DNA of 64,000 nucleotides from Natrinema caseinilyticum (GTDB lineage Archaea; Halobacteriota; Halobacteria; Halobacteriales; Natrialbaceae): positions 1,361,369 through 1,425,368 of the forward strand of contig NZ_CP100445.1 in NCBI RefSeq assembly GCF_024227435.1. The letters are read 5' to 3'. The notes under the pieces were generated by a model, which ran no database searches, had not been told where the DNA came from, and saw only the letters and a list, made by a program, of their open reading frames with translations. Made by a program: the position numbers and the translations under genes. Of this stretch, positions 44,108 to 52,890 are shown piece by piece. Position 1 is the stretch's first letter; each line of letters opens with the position of its first letter.

Positions 44108-46063
44108 ATGTCACTCGAAAACATTGACCGCGTTGCGGTTCTCGGCGCGGGGAACATGGGACACGGAATCACCGAAGTAACGGCGATGGCCGGCTACGAC
44201 GTCACGATGCGGGACATCAAAGACGAGTTCGTCGACGACGGCTACGAGTCGATCGAGTGGAGCCTCCGAAAACTCGAGGAAAAGGAGATGATCGACGAAC
44301 CGGCCGACGAGGTCCTCTCGCGGATCGAGACGACGACGGATCTCGAGGAAGCGGTCGTCGACGCCGACCTCGTGATCGAGGCCGCGCCCGAAGAACTCGA
44401 CCTGAAACACGACATCTTCAGCGACCTCGAGGAGTACACGAGCGACGACACGCTGCTCGCGACGAACACCTCGAGTCTGCCGATTACGGACATCGCGGAG
44501 GTCGTCGATTCCGCCGAGCGCGTCCTCGGCCTCCACTTCTTCAACCCGCCGGTGAAGATGGATCTCGTGGAGGTCATCTACGGCGAAGAGACCGGCGACG
44601 AAGCGGCCGAAGCCGGCTACGAGTGGGTCGAGTCGATCGACAAGACGCCGATCTACGTCCGCAAGGACGTCCGCGGATTCGTCGTCAACACGATCGTCGG
44701 CCCGTTCGGCGGCGAGCCGGCCTGGATGGTCTCCGAGGGCGAGGCCACGGTCCGACAGGCCGACGCCGCGATGGTCCACCAGCGCGGGTACCCCATGGGT
44801 CCGTTCGAACTCGGCGATCTCACCGGCATCGACGTCGGCTATCACGTCCGCAAGGAAGGCGGGAGCCCGATCCCACCGATCACGGAGGAGAAAGTCGAAG
44901 CGGGCGAACTCGGACAGAAAACCGGCAAGGGCTTCTACGACTACGAGGACGGCGATGGCGCCGACTACGAGCGCGGTGACGGCGACGGGTTCGATACGCT
45001 CCGCGTCGAAGCGCGCATGATCAATCGCGCGGCCTACCTCGTGGGCGAGGGCGTCGCCAAACCCGAGGAAGTCGATACGGGCGTCCAGCTCGGCCTCGGG
45101 TTCCCCGAGGGCATCTGCCGACGTGCCGACAAGATCGGCCTCGACACCGTCCTCGAGAAACTCGAAACCCTCCACGAGGAAACGGGCGCCGAGCGCTTCG
45201 AACCCCACCCCTACCTCGAGGAACTCGTCGAAGACGGCGACACCGGCGAGGACGCCGGCGCCGGCTTCTACGACTACGACGACGACGGCGGACTCGGTCC
45301 GTTCCACAACCTGAACTACGAACTCGAGGACGGCCTCCTGCAGGTCGAACTCGACCGGCCGTCCCGGCTGAACGCGCTCTCGGCCGATCTGCTCGCCGAG
45401 GTCGACGACCTCTTCGCTTCGGTCGACACCGACGAGGTTCGGTGTGCGACGATCGAGGGGGCGGGCGATCAGGCGTTCAGTGCAGGCGCCGACATCTCCG
45501 GCTTCAGCGACGCGGACCCGACCGATCTGATGGACGTCACGCCCGCCTTCGAGACGGTCAACGACTTCCCCCGCCCGGTCGTCGCGAAGATCGACGGCTT
45601 CTGTCTCGGCGGCGGCCTCGAGCTCGCGCTGGCCTGTGACCTGCGGATCGCCACCGAACGCTCGTCGTTCGGCGCACCCGAGATCGGGCTCGGTCTGATC
45701 CCCGGCGGCGGCGGCACGCAGCGGCTCACCCGGATCCTGGGGGAAACGCGCGCGAAGGAACTGGTCTTCCGAGGCAACCACATCGACGCCGACCGCGCCG
45801 AAGACTGGGGGCTGATCAACCGCTCGGTCGACCGGTCCGAATTCGACGACACCGTCGGCGAGTTCGTCGACGACCTGCGAACGGGGCCGCCGATCGGTCT
45901 CAAGGTCGCCAAGAAGGTCATGAACGAGGGCCAGGACGCGAGCCTCGATGCCGCGCTCGCCCTCGAGAGCCAGGGCTTCGGCCTCCTTTCGAGCACCGAC
46001 GACGTCGTCGAGGGGACCGTCGCGTTCGCCGAGGACCGCGAGCCCGAATTCGAGGGCGAGTGA
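44108..46063 (+). CDS. 3-hydroxyacyl-CoA dehydrogenase/enoyl-CoA hydratase fusion
   Basis: A 651-residue bifunctional beta-oxidation enzyme. The N-terminal NAD-binding Rossmann domain has GAGNMGHG at 13-20, and the dehydrogenase core includes 'NTSSLPITDIA' and 'LHFFNPPVKMDLVEVI'. The duplicated helical dimerisation domains run to about 395, marked by 'KTGKGFYDYE' and 'DAGAGFYDYD'. From about 400 an enoyl-CoA hydratase/isomerase follows: 'QAFSAGADISGF' is an oxyanion loop and 'GAPEIGLGLIPGGGGTQRL' carries the catalytic Glu region. The domain order is the reverse of bacterial FadB but common in haloarchaea. It would hydrate enoyl-CoA and oxidise the product. It is followed by a thioesterase gene only one base later. 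Confidence 0.95.
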   Translation: MSLENIDRVAVLGAGNMGHGITEVTAMAGYDVTMRDIKDEFVDDGYESIEWSLRKLEEKEMIDEPADEVLSRIETTTDLEEAVVDADLVIEAAPEELDLKHDIFSDLEEYTSDDTLLATNTSSLPITDIAEVVDSAERVLGLHFFNPPVKMDLVEVIYGEETGDEAAEAGYEWVESIDKTPIYVRKDVRGFVVNTIVGPFGGEPAWMVSEGEATVRQADAAMVHQRGYPMGPFELGDLTGIDVGYHVRKEGGSPIPPITEEKVEAGELGQKTGKGFYDYEDGDGADYERGDGDGFDTLRVEARMINRAAYLVGEGVAKPEEVDTGVQLGLGFPEGICRRADKIGLDTVLEKLETLHEETGAERFEPHPYLEELVEDGDTGEDAGAGFYDYDDDGGLGPFHNLNYELEDGLLQVELDRPSRLNALSADLLAEVDDLFASVDTDEVRCATIEGAGDQAFSAGADISGFSDADPTDLMDVTPAFETVNDFPRPVVAKIDGFCLGGGLELALACDLRIATERSSFGAPEIGLGLIPGGGGTQRLTRILGETRAKELVFRGNHIDADRAEDWGLINRSVDRSEFDDTVGEFVDDLRTGPPIGLKVAKKVMNEGQDASLDAALALESQGFGLLSSTDDVVEGTVAFAEDREPEFEGE

Positions 46064-46064
46064 G

Positions 46065-46520
46065 ATGACCGGTGGACCGGACGACCCGTCCGGGTGGCCC
46101 GAATGGGAGTCGTTCGTCGCGCGTCACGGCTACCTGTCGTGGCTCGATCTCGAGGTCGAACACCTCGAGGACGGACGGGCGGCCCTCGTCCTCTCACAGA
46201 ACGAGGACTTCGAGAACCCGATCGGTAGCGACGGACACGATCCGGTCCACGGCGGTATCGTCGCGACGTTGATCGATACCTCGAGCGCCTTCGCGCTCCG
46301 CACCACGTTCGACGACCCGTCGGAAGCCTTCCTGACGACGACCGACCTCAACGTGTCGTACCTCCGTCCGGCAACCGGCGAACTGCGAGCCGAGGCCGAA
46401 GTGCTCCGTGCGGGCGGTTCGACCGGCGTCACCGACGTCACCGTCGCGGGTGCGGACGGCGAGGCCGCCGTCGGACGAACCACCTATCGGCTGTTCCGTA
46501 ACGGACGGGGCGACGACTAA
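46065..46520 (+). CDS. PaaI-type hotdog thioesterase
   Basis: A 151-residue hotdog-fold protein. The active-site region is 'DPVHGGIVATLIDTSSAFAL' (about 64-83), with the HGG turn and the Asp on the central helix. 'LNVSYLRPATGELRAEAEV' is the following beta sheet. It should hydrolyse acyl-CoA or phenylacetyl-CoA-like thioesters. It starts one base after the stop of the hydroxyacyl-CoA dehydrogenase fusion, so both are likely in one transcript. Freeing CoA from stalled intermediates would fit the neighbourhood. Confidence 0.88.
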   Translation: MTGGPDDPSGWPEWESFVARHGYLSWLDLEVEHLEDGRAALVLSQNEDFENPIGSDGHDPVHGGIVATLIDTSSAFALRTTFDDPSEAFLTTTDLNVSYLRPATGELRAEAEVLRAGGSTGVTDVTVAGADGEAAVGRTTYRLFRNGRGDD

Positions 46521-46563
46521 CGGTCTCGATCGCGTTCGAAGCGAATACTCGACGGGGACGTGG

Positions 46564-47088
46564 TCACTCGGTCCCGGGATCGTCGCCGAGTTCCTCGAAG
46601 ATTCGCGGATCGGTCTGGAACTTGAGGACGTTGTGAACCGCCGAATTACGAATGTTCGTGACGGCTTTGCCGTAGTCCCTGTAGCAGTTGTGAATCCACC
46701 GCGAGATTTCCTCGCGATCGCGAAACATCATCACCGTTTTCCACTGGTACTCCCCGTCCGAGAGGAAGAAAAACAGGGTGTGTTTGTCCGCCTTGATGTA
46801 TTCCATCGCCTCTCGCCAGTAGTCGGCGAAGTGCTCGGGATTGAATTTGAATTCGAACAGCGCGAAGATGTAGTACTCCTCGTTCGGGATGATCGCCTCG
46901 CGGAAGACGCCCTCGTCGCGCATCCGCCGGATCGACTCGCTGACGGTGACGTGGGAGACCTCGATGTCGTACTCGGACTCGAGGACCTGCGTGAGTTCCC
47001 GCGACGATAACTGTGGATCGTTCGAGAGTTCGCTGAGGATCGCGATGTCGCGATCTTTGAACTCCCAGTTCGGTGGTTCCTTACTCAT
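46564..47088 (-). CDS. Lrp/AsnC-like winged-helix regulator
   Basis: A 174-residue DNA-binding protein. The N-terminal HTH is 'KDRDIAILSELSNDPQLSSRELTQVL' plus 'VSHVTVSESIRRMRDEGV'. The C-terminal part ('YYIFALFEFKFNPEHFADYW', 'TLFFFLSDGEYQWKTVMMF') is an alpha/beta domain unlike the usual RAM domain, so a haloarchaea-specific effector domain is likely. It sits convergent to the dehydrogenase-thioesterase pair and just downstream of the alpha/beta hydrolase gene. It is the only regulator in the cluster and so the best candidate for binding the shared TTAACAATGGTAA element (inference). Confidence 0.85.
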   Translation of the reverse strand: MSKEPPNWEFKDRDIAILSELSNDPQLSSRELTQVLESEYDIEVSHVTVSESIRRMRDEGVFREAIIPNEEYYIFALFEFKFNPEHFADYWREAMEYIKADKHTLFFFLSDGEYQWKTVMMFRDREEISRWIHNCYRDYGKAVTNIRNSAVHNVLKFQTDPRIFEELGDDPGTE

Positions 47089-47118
47089 ACTAACGTGCCT
47101 CTCATGTGAACCTGCATC

Positions 47119-47973
47119 TTATGACCTTCCATCGGTCAGGAACTCGCGAAGGCGGTCGGCGTAAGCGTCCGACCGATCCTCCGGAACCCAGTGGTAGGAC
47201 TCCGACAGCGGCGCGAGTTCGGTATCGGCGATATCGTCTGCCAATCGTTCGGCGTAGGTGTACGGCTGCATCACGTCGTCTTCCCCCCACAGGAGCAACG
47301 TCTCGGCGGTGATCGCACCGTAATCGATCTCGGTCGTGTGGTTCGTGTTCGTCGCGACGGCGTTGCGGACCAGCGACACGTGGCCCTCGTCGGTCAGCCA
47401 CGGTGCTTTCATTCCGTCGACGAACTCGGGATCGGCCTCGCCGTACGCTCCCTCGACGAAGGCCGACTCGAGACGCCCCTCGAGTTCCTCGCGTTCGATG
47501 TCCGCGGTCGACGGCAGACCCAGGTTCGAGACGAATTCGACGGGCCAGGAGTCGTAACAGACGGCGTTCGAAAGCACGAGTCGCTCGACGACGTCGGGAT
47601 TGTGCGCGGCAACGCGCAGCGCGACGCCGCCGCCGATATCGTGACCGACGAGTGCGACCCGATCGGCGCCGAGGTCGTCGAGCAGGGCGTCCAGCATCAG
47701 TTCCTGGGCGCGGATCGAACGGTCGAAGTCGTCGCTCATCGCGGAGTTGCCGTAGCCCAGCATGTCGGGCGCGATGGTCCGCCGGTCCGTGGCGACGGCA
47801 TCGACGACGTCCCGCCAGAGGAACGACCAGGTCGGAATGCCGTGAACGAAGACCACAGGCGGTTCCTCGCCCTCGTCGGCCCCGTCATCGTGGTAGGCGA
47901 CCTCGAGGTCGTGGCCATCGACGGAAACCGTCGTCGTCGATTGCTGGTCGCTCCAGGTATCGTGGTCGACCAT
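47119..47973 (-). CDS. Alpha/beta hydrolase with Asp nucleophile (dehalogenase/epoxide-hydrolase-like)
   Basis: A 284-residue alpha/beta-hydrolase. The nucleophile elbow is 'LVGHDIGGGVALR' (about 104-116), in which Asp replaces the usual Ser. The oxyanion strand is 'FVHGIPTWSFLWRDV', typical of haloalkane dehalogenases and epoxide hydrolases. The catalytic acid is in 'LLWGEDDVM', but the C-terminal His lies in 'SYHWVPEDRSD'. It would act by an alkyl-enzyme ester mechanism, but the substrate is unknown. The ATG follows an in-frame TAG, fixing the start. The likely TATA box (48112-48117) is about 140 bases upstream, preceded by the shared operator-like motif. Confidence 0.88.
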   Translation of the reverse strand: MVDHDTWSDQQSTTTVSVDGHDLEVAYHDDGADEGEEPPVVFVHGIPTWSFLWRDVVDAVATDRRTIAPDMLGYGNSAMSDDFDRSIRAQELMLDALLDDLGADRVALVGHDIGGGVALRVAAHNPDVVERLVLSNAVCYDSWPVEFVSNLGLPSTADIEREELEGRLESAFVEGAYGEADPEFVDGMKAPWLTDEGHVSLVRNAVATNTNHTTEIDYGAITAETLLLWGEDDVMQPYTYAERLADDIADTELAPLSESYHWVPEDRSDAYADRLREFLTDGRS

Positions 47974-48133
47974 CTAGGTCCCTCCGTTCGGACTGACGCG
48001 CCACAGCGGGGCCGTTGCGTCGTCGCTCTCGTTGCGCCAACTGTCACGGCGTCTCTGAGAGACTGCATCACACGCCATCATCGGTGACATACCTCACATT
48101 CAGTTTCCATCATAAAACCATTTTGGGAGTGAG

Positions 48134-48146
48134 CTACCGTTGTTAA
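48134..48146. promoter_or_regulatory. Putative operator variant, alpha/beta hydrolase promoter
   Basis: On the minus strand TTAACAACGGTAG, matching 11 of 13 bases of the element at 44050-44062. It lies about 17 bases upstream of a TTTTAT TATA-like box (48112-48117) directed toward the alpha/beta hydrolase gene, the same geometry as at the dehydrogenase promoter. Confidence 0.45.
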
Positions 48147-48228
48147 CGATCGGCCGCGAGCGAACGGCGAAAATCGGACGAGTCGATGGGAGTGACCGTT
48201 TCGGACCGACGGCGAGCCGTGGCCGCCG

Positions 48229-51198
48229 TTACTCGTCCTTCGAACCGGTCGCGAGCCCGGCCAGCGACTCCTCGCCGATTTCCTCGAGAACGTGATCGTG
48301 AAACGCCTGCAGTGCGGCACTCTCGTCTTCGGCGAGGACGACGTCGCTCGCCGACAGCGTCGCCAGGCCGAACGCTCGCGGTGTCGGCGAGTCGAGCAGC
48401 CGTCGCGAAATCGCGAGCGAGCCGCCATCGATCGCGTCGACGACGTCCTCGATCTCCGCGACGTTCAGTTTATCCTCAAGGATTTCGCGATACGTTTCCT
48501 CGATCACCGCGAAGTTTTCGAGACCCTCGGCGAACCCGAGCAGCATCTCGCTCGAGACCTGCTGTTCGCTCGCGGATTTCTCGTAGCCCTTGTACCGTTT
48601 GAGGATCATGAGCGAGCGGGTCGCGTTGATCCGGAAGTATCGCTGGAGCAAGTCGGTACCGGCGAGGGACGCACGGAGGTCGTCGCGAACGTCCGCGGCC
48701 TCGAGGTCGGCGACGATCCCCTCCATATCGACTTTGCGGTTCAGCGGCATCGAGAGGACGAAGCCGTTGTCCGCGACCGCGACGCGGACGTTCGCGGTCG
48801 CCTCCTGCGCACAGCGGTACGCGAGCAGTCGAGAGAGCCCGTCGTTTACCTTGCGACCGTACGACGAGTGGACGTAGTAGTGACGTTCGTACTCCTCCCG
48901 GTCGCGGACGACCTCGATCGCGAGTCGGTCGGGCGTGCTGACGCTCTCGGGTCCGGCGTACTGACACTGGTAATCGAACAGGCGAGCGATAGCGCGCACG
49001 CTGTCGTCGTCCAGGGGGAACTGCCGAAGCCACGCGCGGACTCGCGGCGGCCCGCCGCCCTCGTAGCGTTCGAGGAGTTCGTCCTGAAAGGCGAGGATCT
49101 CACAGCCCAGGTCGTACGAGAGCGGAAGTCGCTCCGAGTACCACGATGGAACGGTCGGACGCGCCGTCGTACGATCGACGTAGACGTTCGACCCCCGCCG
49201 ATATCGGTACTCGAAGTGGTTGCCCCCGAGGACGAAGACGTCGCCCTTCTCTAAGGTGTCGAGGTACTGTTCGTCCAGTTGACCGACCCACTCGTCGCTC
49301 GCGCGCGTCTTGACGTCGCAGGTAAACGAGTCCGGGATCGTCCCGATGTTCGTCATGTAGATGACCCGCGCGAGGCGGCCGCGCTTGCCGATCAATCGCT
49401 CCCCGACCGGGTATTCCTCGTGGTGGTGTTCGCCCGTCGGCGGATCGTTGCCGTCGCGCCAGACTTTCGCGTAGACGTTTCGGTCCTCGAGACCGGCGTA
49501 CTCTGCCGTCAGATACCGCATGAGCGACTCGTACTCCGCTTCGGTGTAGTCGCGATAGGGATACGCGCGTCTGAGGATCGCTTTGAGTTCGGACTCGGGC
49601 CGAATCTCTGCGATCGCCATCCCGTAGACGTGCTGGGCAGCGACATCCTGTGCGTTTTCGGGAATCGACACCGAGTCGACGAACCCCTCCTGGGCCTTTT
49701 TGAGCATCACCGCGCACTCGAGCAGTTCGTCGCGGTCGAGGGCGATGACGCGACCGGTCACGGTCTGGCCGACGCGGTGGCCGGCCCGGCCGACCCGCTG
49801 GAGCAAGGCGGCGACCGACTTCGGCGAGCCAACCTGTACGACCAGATCGACGTGGGGCATGTCGATCCCTAACTCGAGGCTGGTCGAGGAGGTGACGACG
49901 TCGAGATCGCCCGCTTTCAGCCGCCCCTCGATGTCCTGGCGGACCTCCTTCGAGAGGCTCCCGTGGTGACAGCCCGAATTGTCCTCGCCGTACTCGTCGA
50001 AGCGTTCCCGGAGATTGTGGAGGACTCGCTCCGCGCCCGAGCGCGTGTTGGTGAACACGAGGGTGTTCGTGTGGTCCTGAATGTGGTCGTGGAGGGACCG
50101 ATAGAACCGTTCCTGGACGATATCGCGGGGCGTGTTGATCAAATCGTCGGTCGGACATTCGAGTTGCAGGTCGAACTCGCGGGCGAATCGGGCGTCGACG
50201 ATTTCGTAGTCACGATACCTGTCGCCGGGTTCATCGCCCGCTCGCGAGTCGCTTCGTTTCTCGTCGACTCGCGGCTCGCTTCGCCCGCCGTCCGCTGGCG
50301 GGCCGTCGATCCGATCGGTCGGATCGGTGGTCGCAGCGCCGTCCTCGCGGCTCGTGTCGTCGGTCACGCGTGGCGTCTCGCACCCGACGAGAAACTCCGC
50401 GACGCGGGACAGCGGTTCGATCGTCGCCGAACACCCGATCCTGGTGATCTCGCCGTCGACCATCGCCTCGAGTCGCTCGAGGCTCACCGCGAGGTGCGTT
50501 CCCCGTTTGCCCGACGCCAACGAGTGGATCTCGTCGACGATGACGTATTCGACGGTGCGGAGTTTCTCCCGGAACTTGGGGGAGTTGAGGAGGATAGCGA
50601 GCGTCTCGGGCGTCGTATTGAGGATGTGTGGCGTCTCCTCGAGCATCTTCTGGCGCTCGGCCGAGTCGGTGTCGCCGTGGCGGATCGCGTGGCGGATCTC
50701 CCCCATCGATCCGTCGCCGTCGCGCCGTGCCACGATTTCCTCGATCCCTTCGAGGGGCACCTCGAGGTTGCGATGGATGTCGTTCGCGAGGGACTTCAGC
50801 GGGGACACGTAGAGACAGTAGACGGAATTCTCGAGGCCGGCGGGAGACTCCGACTCCCGGTCAGACGAACTGGGCCCGTCCGCATCGGCAGATTCCCGGT
50901 CGCGTTCGTAGAGCGTATTCAGTATCGAGAGAAAGCTGGCTAGCGTCTTTCCCGACCCCGTCGGCGCACAGATCAGCGTGTTCGTCCCCTCGTGTATCTT
51001 CGGGATCGCACCGCGTTGCGGTGGCGTAAAGAAGCCGCCGTTCTCGGGGACGAACTCACCGAACTCTTCGAGCCACCACTCCTGTACGGCAGGCTCGAGG
51101 AGATCGAACACGTGGCCGTCTTCGATCGTCACACCGTCGGCGTCGAAGGGGAGGGCGTCGTCGGAAACCGGCAACTCGAGGCGCTCGTTCCCGTCCAT
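48229..51198 (-). CDS. lhr: Lhr-type DEAD/DEAH ATP-dependent helicase
   Basis: A 989-residue superfamily 2 helicase of the archaeal Lhr group. Motif I is 'APTGSGKT' at 78-85, motif Ia 'SPLKSLANDIHRN', motif II DEIH at 222-225. Motif IV/V includes 'LVFTNTRSGAERVLHNLRER', and motif VI is 'LLQRVGRAGHRVG'. The C-terminal half contains the Lhr winged-helix and bundle region. A disordered acidic insert (about 285-335) between the RecA domains is a haloarchaeal feature. Lhr proteins unwind DNA:RNA hybrids and branched DNA in repair. It is divergent from the secreted protease gene. Confidence 0.93.
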   Translation of the reverse strand: MDGNERLELPVSDDALPFDADGVTIEDGHVFDLLEPAVQEWWLEEFGEFVPENGGFFTPPQRGAIPKIHEGTNTLICAPTGSGKTLASFLSILNTLYERDRESADADGPSSSDRESESPAGLENSVYCLYVSPLKSLANDIHRNLEVPLEGIEEIVARRDGDGSMGEIRHAIRHGDTDSAERQKMLEETPHILNTTPETLAILLNSPKFREKLRTVEYVIVDEIHSLASGKRGTHLAVSLERLEAMVDGEITRIGCSATIEPLSRVAEFLVGCETPRVTDDTSREDGAATTDPTDRIDGPPADGGRSEPRVDEKRSDSRAGDEPGDRYRDYEIVDARFAREFDLQLECPTDDLINTPRDIVQERFYRSLHDHIQDHTNTLVFTNTRSGAERVLHNLRERFDEYGEDNSGCHHGSLSKEVRQDIEGRLKAGDLDVVTSSTSLELGIDMPHVDLVVQVGSPKSVAALLQRVGRAGHRVGQTVTGRVIALDRDELLECAVMLKKAQEGFVDSVSIPENAQDVAAQHVYGMAIAEIRPESELKAILRRAYPYRDYTEAEYESLMRYLTAEYAGLEDRNVYAKVWRDGNDPPTGEHHHEEYPVGERLIGKRGRLARVIYMTNIGTIPDSFTCDVKTRASDEWVGQLDEQYLDTLEKGDVFVLGGNHFEYRYRRGSNVYVDRTTARPTVPSWYSERLPLSYDLGCEILAFQDELLERYEGGGPPRVRAWLRQFPLDDDSVRAIARLFDYQCQYAGPESVSTPDRLAIEVVRDREEYERHYYVHSSYGRKVNDGLSRLLAYRCAQEATANVRVAVADNGFVLSMPLNRKVDMEGIVADLEAADVRDDLRASLAGTDLLQRYFRINATRSLMILKRYKGYEKSASEQQVSSEMLLGFAEGLENFAVIEETYREILEDKLNVAEIEDVVDAIDGGSLAISRRLLDSPTPRAFGLATLSASDVVLAEDESAALQAFHDHVLEEIGEESLAGLATGSKDE

Positions 51199-51371
51199 TA
51201 CGGTCGTCTGCGGGACCGGCGTGTAAGAGGGTTTGGACAGCGGAACGAAAGTGAACGAGAAGTGGATCCTCGCGCCCGAAGTCGCGATTCGGGCGACTCC
51301 CGTCCGGGATATCGACCGGACGCTTGCGACGGCCGTAATTTAATTACCCTCGTATTCGTGACGTTCACGAA

Positions 51372-52517
51372 ATGCAACTATCGCGGCTGGCTGGTCTCGT
51401 TTTCGCGCTCGGTCTCCTCACGACCGGGCTCGTCGGCGGAACGACGGTCGTCGATCCCGACGGCGACGGCGTTCCCCCACTGACCGAACTCCGCCACGGG
51501 ACCGCCGTCCTGGCCGCAGATACGGACGGGGACGGTGTCGACGACGGTGACGAAACCCGATACGGCACCGATCCGACCGCGAACGATACCGATGGCGACG
51601 GATTCGACGACGGCGCGGAGGTCACCGCACACGAAACCGATCCGCTCGAGGCGGATACCGACGGCGATGGGATCACCGACGTGGCGGAAGTGCTCGACCA
51701 CGAAACGGACCCGCGCGCGTCGGATTCGGACGCCGACGGACTGTCCGATGGCGACGAACTCGAGCAGTCCGAAACCGATCCGCGTCGGGCCGATACGGAC
51801 GGGGACGGGCTCGCGGACGGGACGGAGGTTCTCGAGTACGACACCGATCCGAAGGCATCGGACACCGACGCCGACGGCCTCACGGACGGTGCGGAGACGA
51901 AGCGTCAGGATCTCTTTCCCGGCGCCGACCCGCTCAGAACCGATATCTACGTCGAGGTCGACACCATGGAGCGAACCGCGTTCGAGCAGGCGGAAGCCGA
52001 TCGAATCGTCAGAGAGTTCGAGACCGCGCCCCTCGAAAATCCCAACGGTTCGACCGGTGCGTCGCTGCACTTCGTCGTCGACGAGACCCTCCCCTGGACA
52101 TCGGCAACCGACGTCGGCGATCTGAACGAGTATCGGAGGCGTAATTTCGACCGCGCGGACCACGGGTATCACTATCTGGTCATCGTCGAGAACGTCGCCG
52201 GCGATTCGGGACTGCAGAATATCATCGGGAAAGCCGGTCTCGGAACCCTGATGGTCGAATCCCAGCCGGAGCGCGACGAAACGGGTTCGACGGTGATGCA
52301 CGAACTCGGTCACTCGCTCGGGTTGTCGAACGCCGATTTCGAGGGCATCGACTCCACGGAATACGCCTTCTGGCGGTACCGGAGCGTCATGAATTACAAC
52401 GCACCCGCGGATTACTACGGGTTCTCCGGGGGGAGCCTCACCGGATTCGACGACTGGGAGTACATCGACGACCACATGTTTACGCCGTCGACGTCGGCCG
52501 TCACCGTCGACGGATGA
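51372..52517 (+). CDS. Secreted metzincin-like protease with Asp-rich Ca-binding repeats
   Basis: A 381-residue exported protein. A Sec-type signal peptide covers residues 1-24 (MQLSRLAGLVFALGLLTTGL). Residues about 30-180 are tandem thrombospondin-3-like D-x-D-x-D-G repeats ('DTDGDGVDDGDE', 'DTDADGLTDGAE'), seven or so copies, expected to bind Ca2+. The catalytic domain contains 'MHELGHSLGLSNADF' with HExxH at 310-314 and a Met-turn 'SVMNYN' near 340, so a metzincin fold. The third ligand position (HExxHxxG-x-x) is Asn rather than His or Asp. Its target outside the cell is unknown. A TTTAATTAC element before the ATG is a likely promoter. Confidence 0.87.
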   Translation: MQLSRLAGLVFALGLLTTGLVGGTTVVDPDGDGVPPLTELRHGTAVLAADTDGDGVDDGDETRYGTDPTANDTDGDGFDDGAEVTAHETDPLEADTDGDGITDVAEVLDHETDPRASDSDADGLSDGDELEQSETDPRRADTDGDGLADGTEVLEYDTDPKASDTDADGLTDGAETKRQDLFPGADPLRTDIYVEVDTMERTAFEQAEADRIVREFETAPLENPNGSTGASLHFVVDETLPWTSATDVGDLNEYRRRNFDRADHGYHYLVIVENVAGDSGLQNIIGKAGLGTLMVESQPERDETGSTVMHELGHSLGLSNADFEGIDSTEYAFWRYRSVMNYNAPADYYGFSGGSLTGFDDWEYIDDHMFTPSTSAVTVDG

Positions 52518-52626
52518 CTCGAATCGCTCACGTCTCCAGCAGTCGGTCCCCGATCGAGTCGAGGCGCGAACCCGGGCTCGGAATCGAACGACGAGCGGGG
52601 ACCGAAGCGACGTTCCGTTCGGTACC

Positions 52627-52890
52627 CTACCGACCGGGAGTCGTCGAGGCCCCCGACTCGGCGGAGCGGGCCAACACGTCGACGTTGCCCCGGCTGTCGA
52701 TACATACCTGATTCCCACGGTAGGTGAATTCGACGGACCTGGCGAGACTGCTCGAGTCGGCGCCCCCCGACGGGAACAGGTCGTCGAGTGCATCCGCATC
52801 GACGACCGCGTGAAGCGGCGGTTGCAGTTCGGCCGGATCCACGTCTTCCTGAGCCGCCACTGCATGGACAACCCGCATACTGGTCGACAT
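52627..52890 (-). CDS. HalOD1 output-domain protein
   Basis: An 87-residue protein consisting of one HalOD1 domain. The pattern 'VVHAVAAQEDVDPAELQPPLHAVVDADALDDLF', followed by 'VEFTYRGNQVCIDSRGNVDV', is the hallmark of this haloarchaeal signal-output module. HalOD1 proteins are thought to act downstream of halobacterial response regulators. The start MSTSMRVV was chosen; an alternative four codons upstream cannot be excluded. It stands alone, convergent with the protease gene. Confidence 0.85.
   Translation of the reverse strand: MSTSMRVVHAVAAQEDVDPAELQPPLHAVVDADALDDLFPSGGADSSSLARSVEFTYRGNQVCIDSRGNVDVLARSAESGASTTPGR

Noticed and set aside
44111-45781. 556-codon minus-strand open frame
   Set aside because: It lies entirely antisense to the hydroxyacyl-CoA dehydrogenase fusion, whose motifs are unmistakable; a long antisense frame is common in this base composition.
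49100-50158. 352-codon minus-strand frame inside the helicase gene
   Set aside because: It overlaps lhr in another frame on the same strand, is extremely Arg/Pro-rich and has no family similarity.
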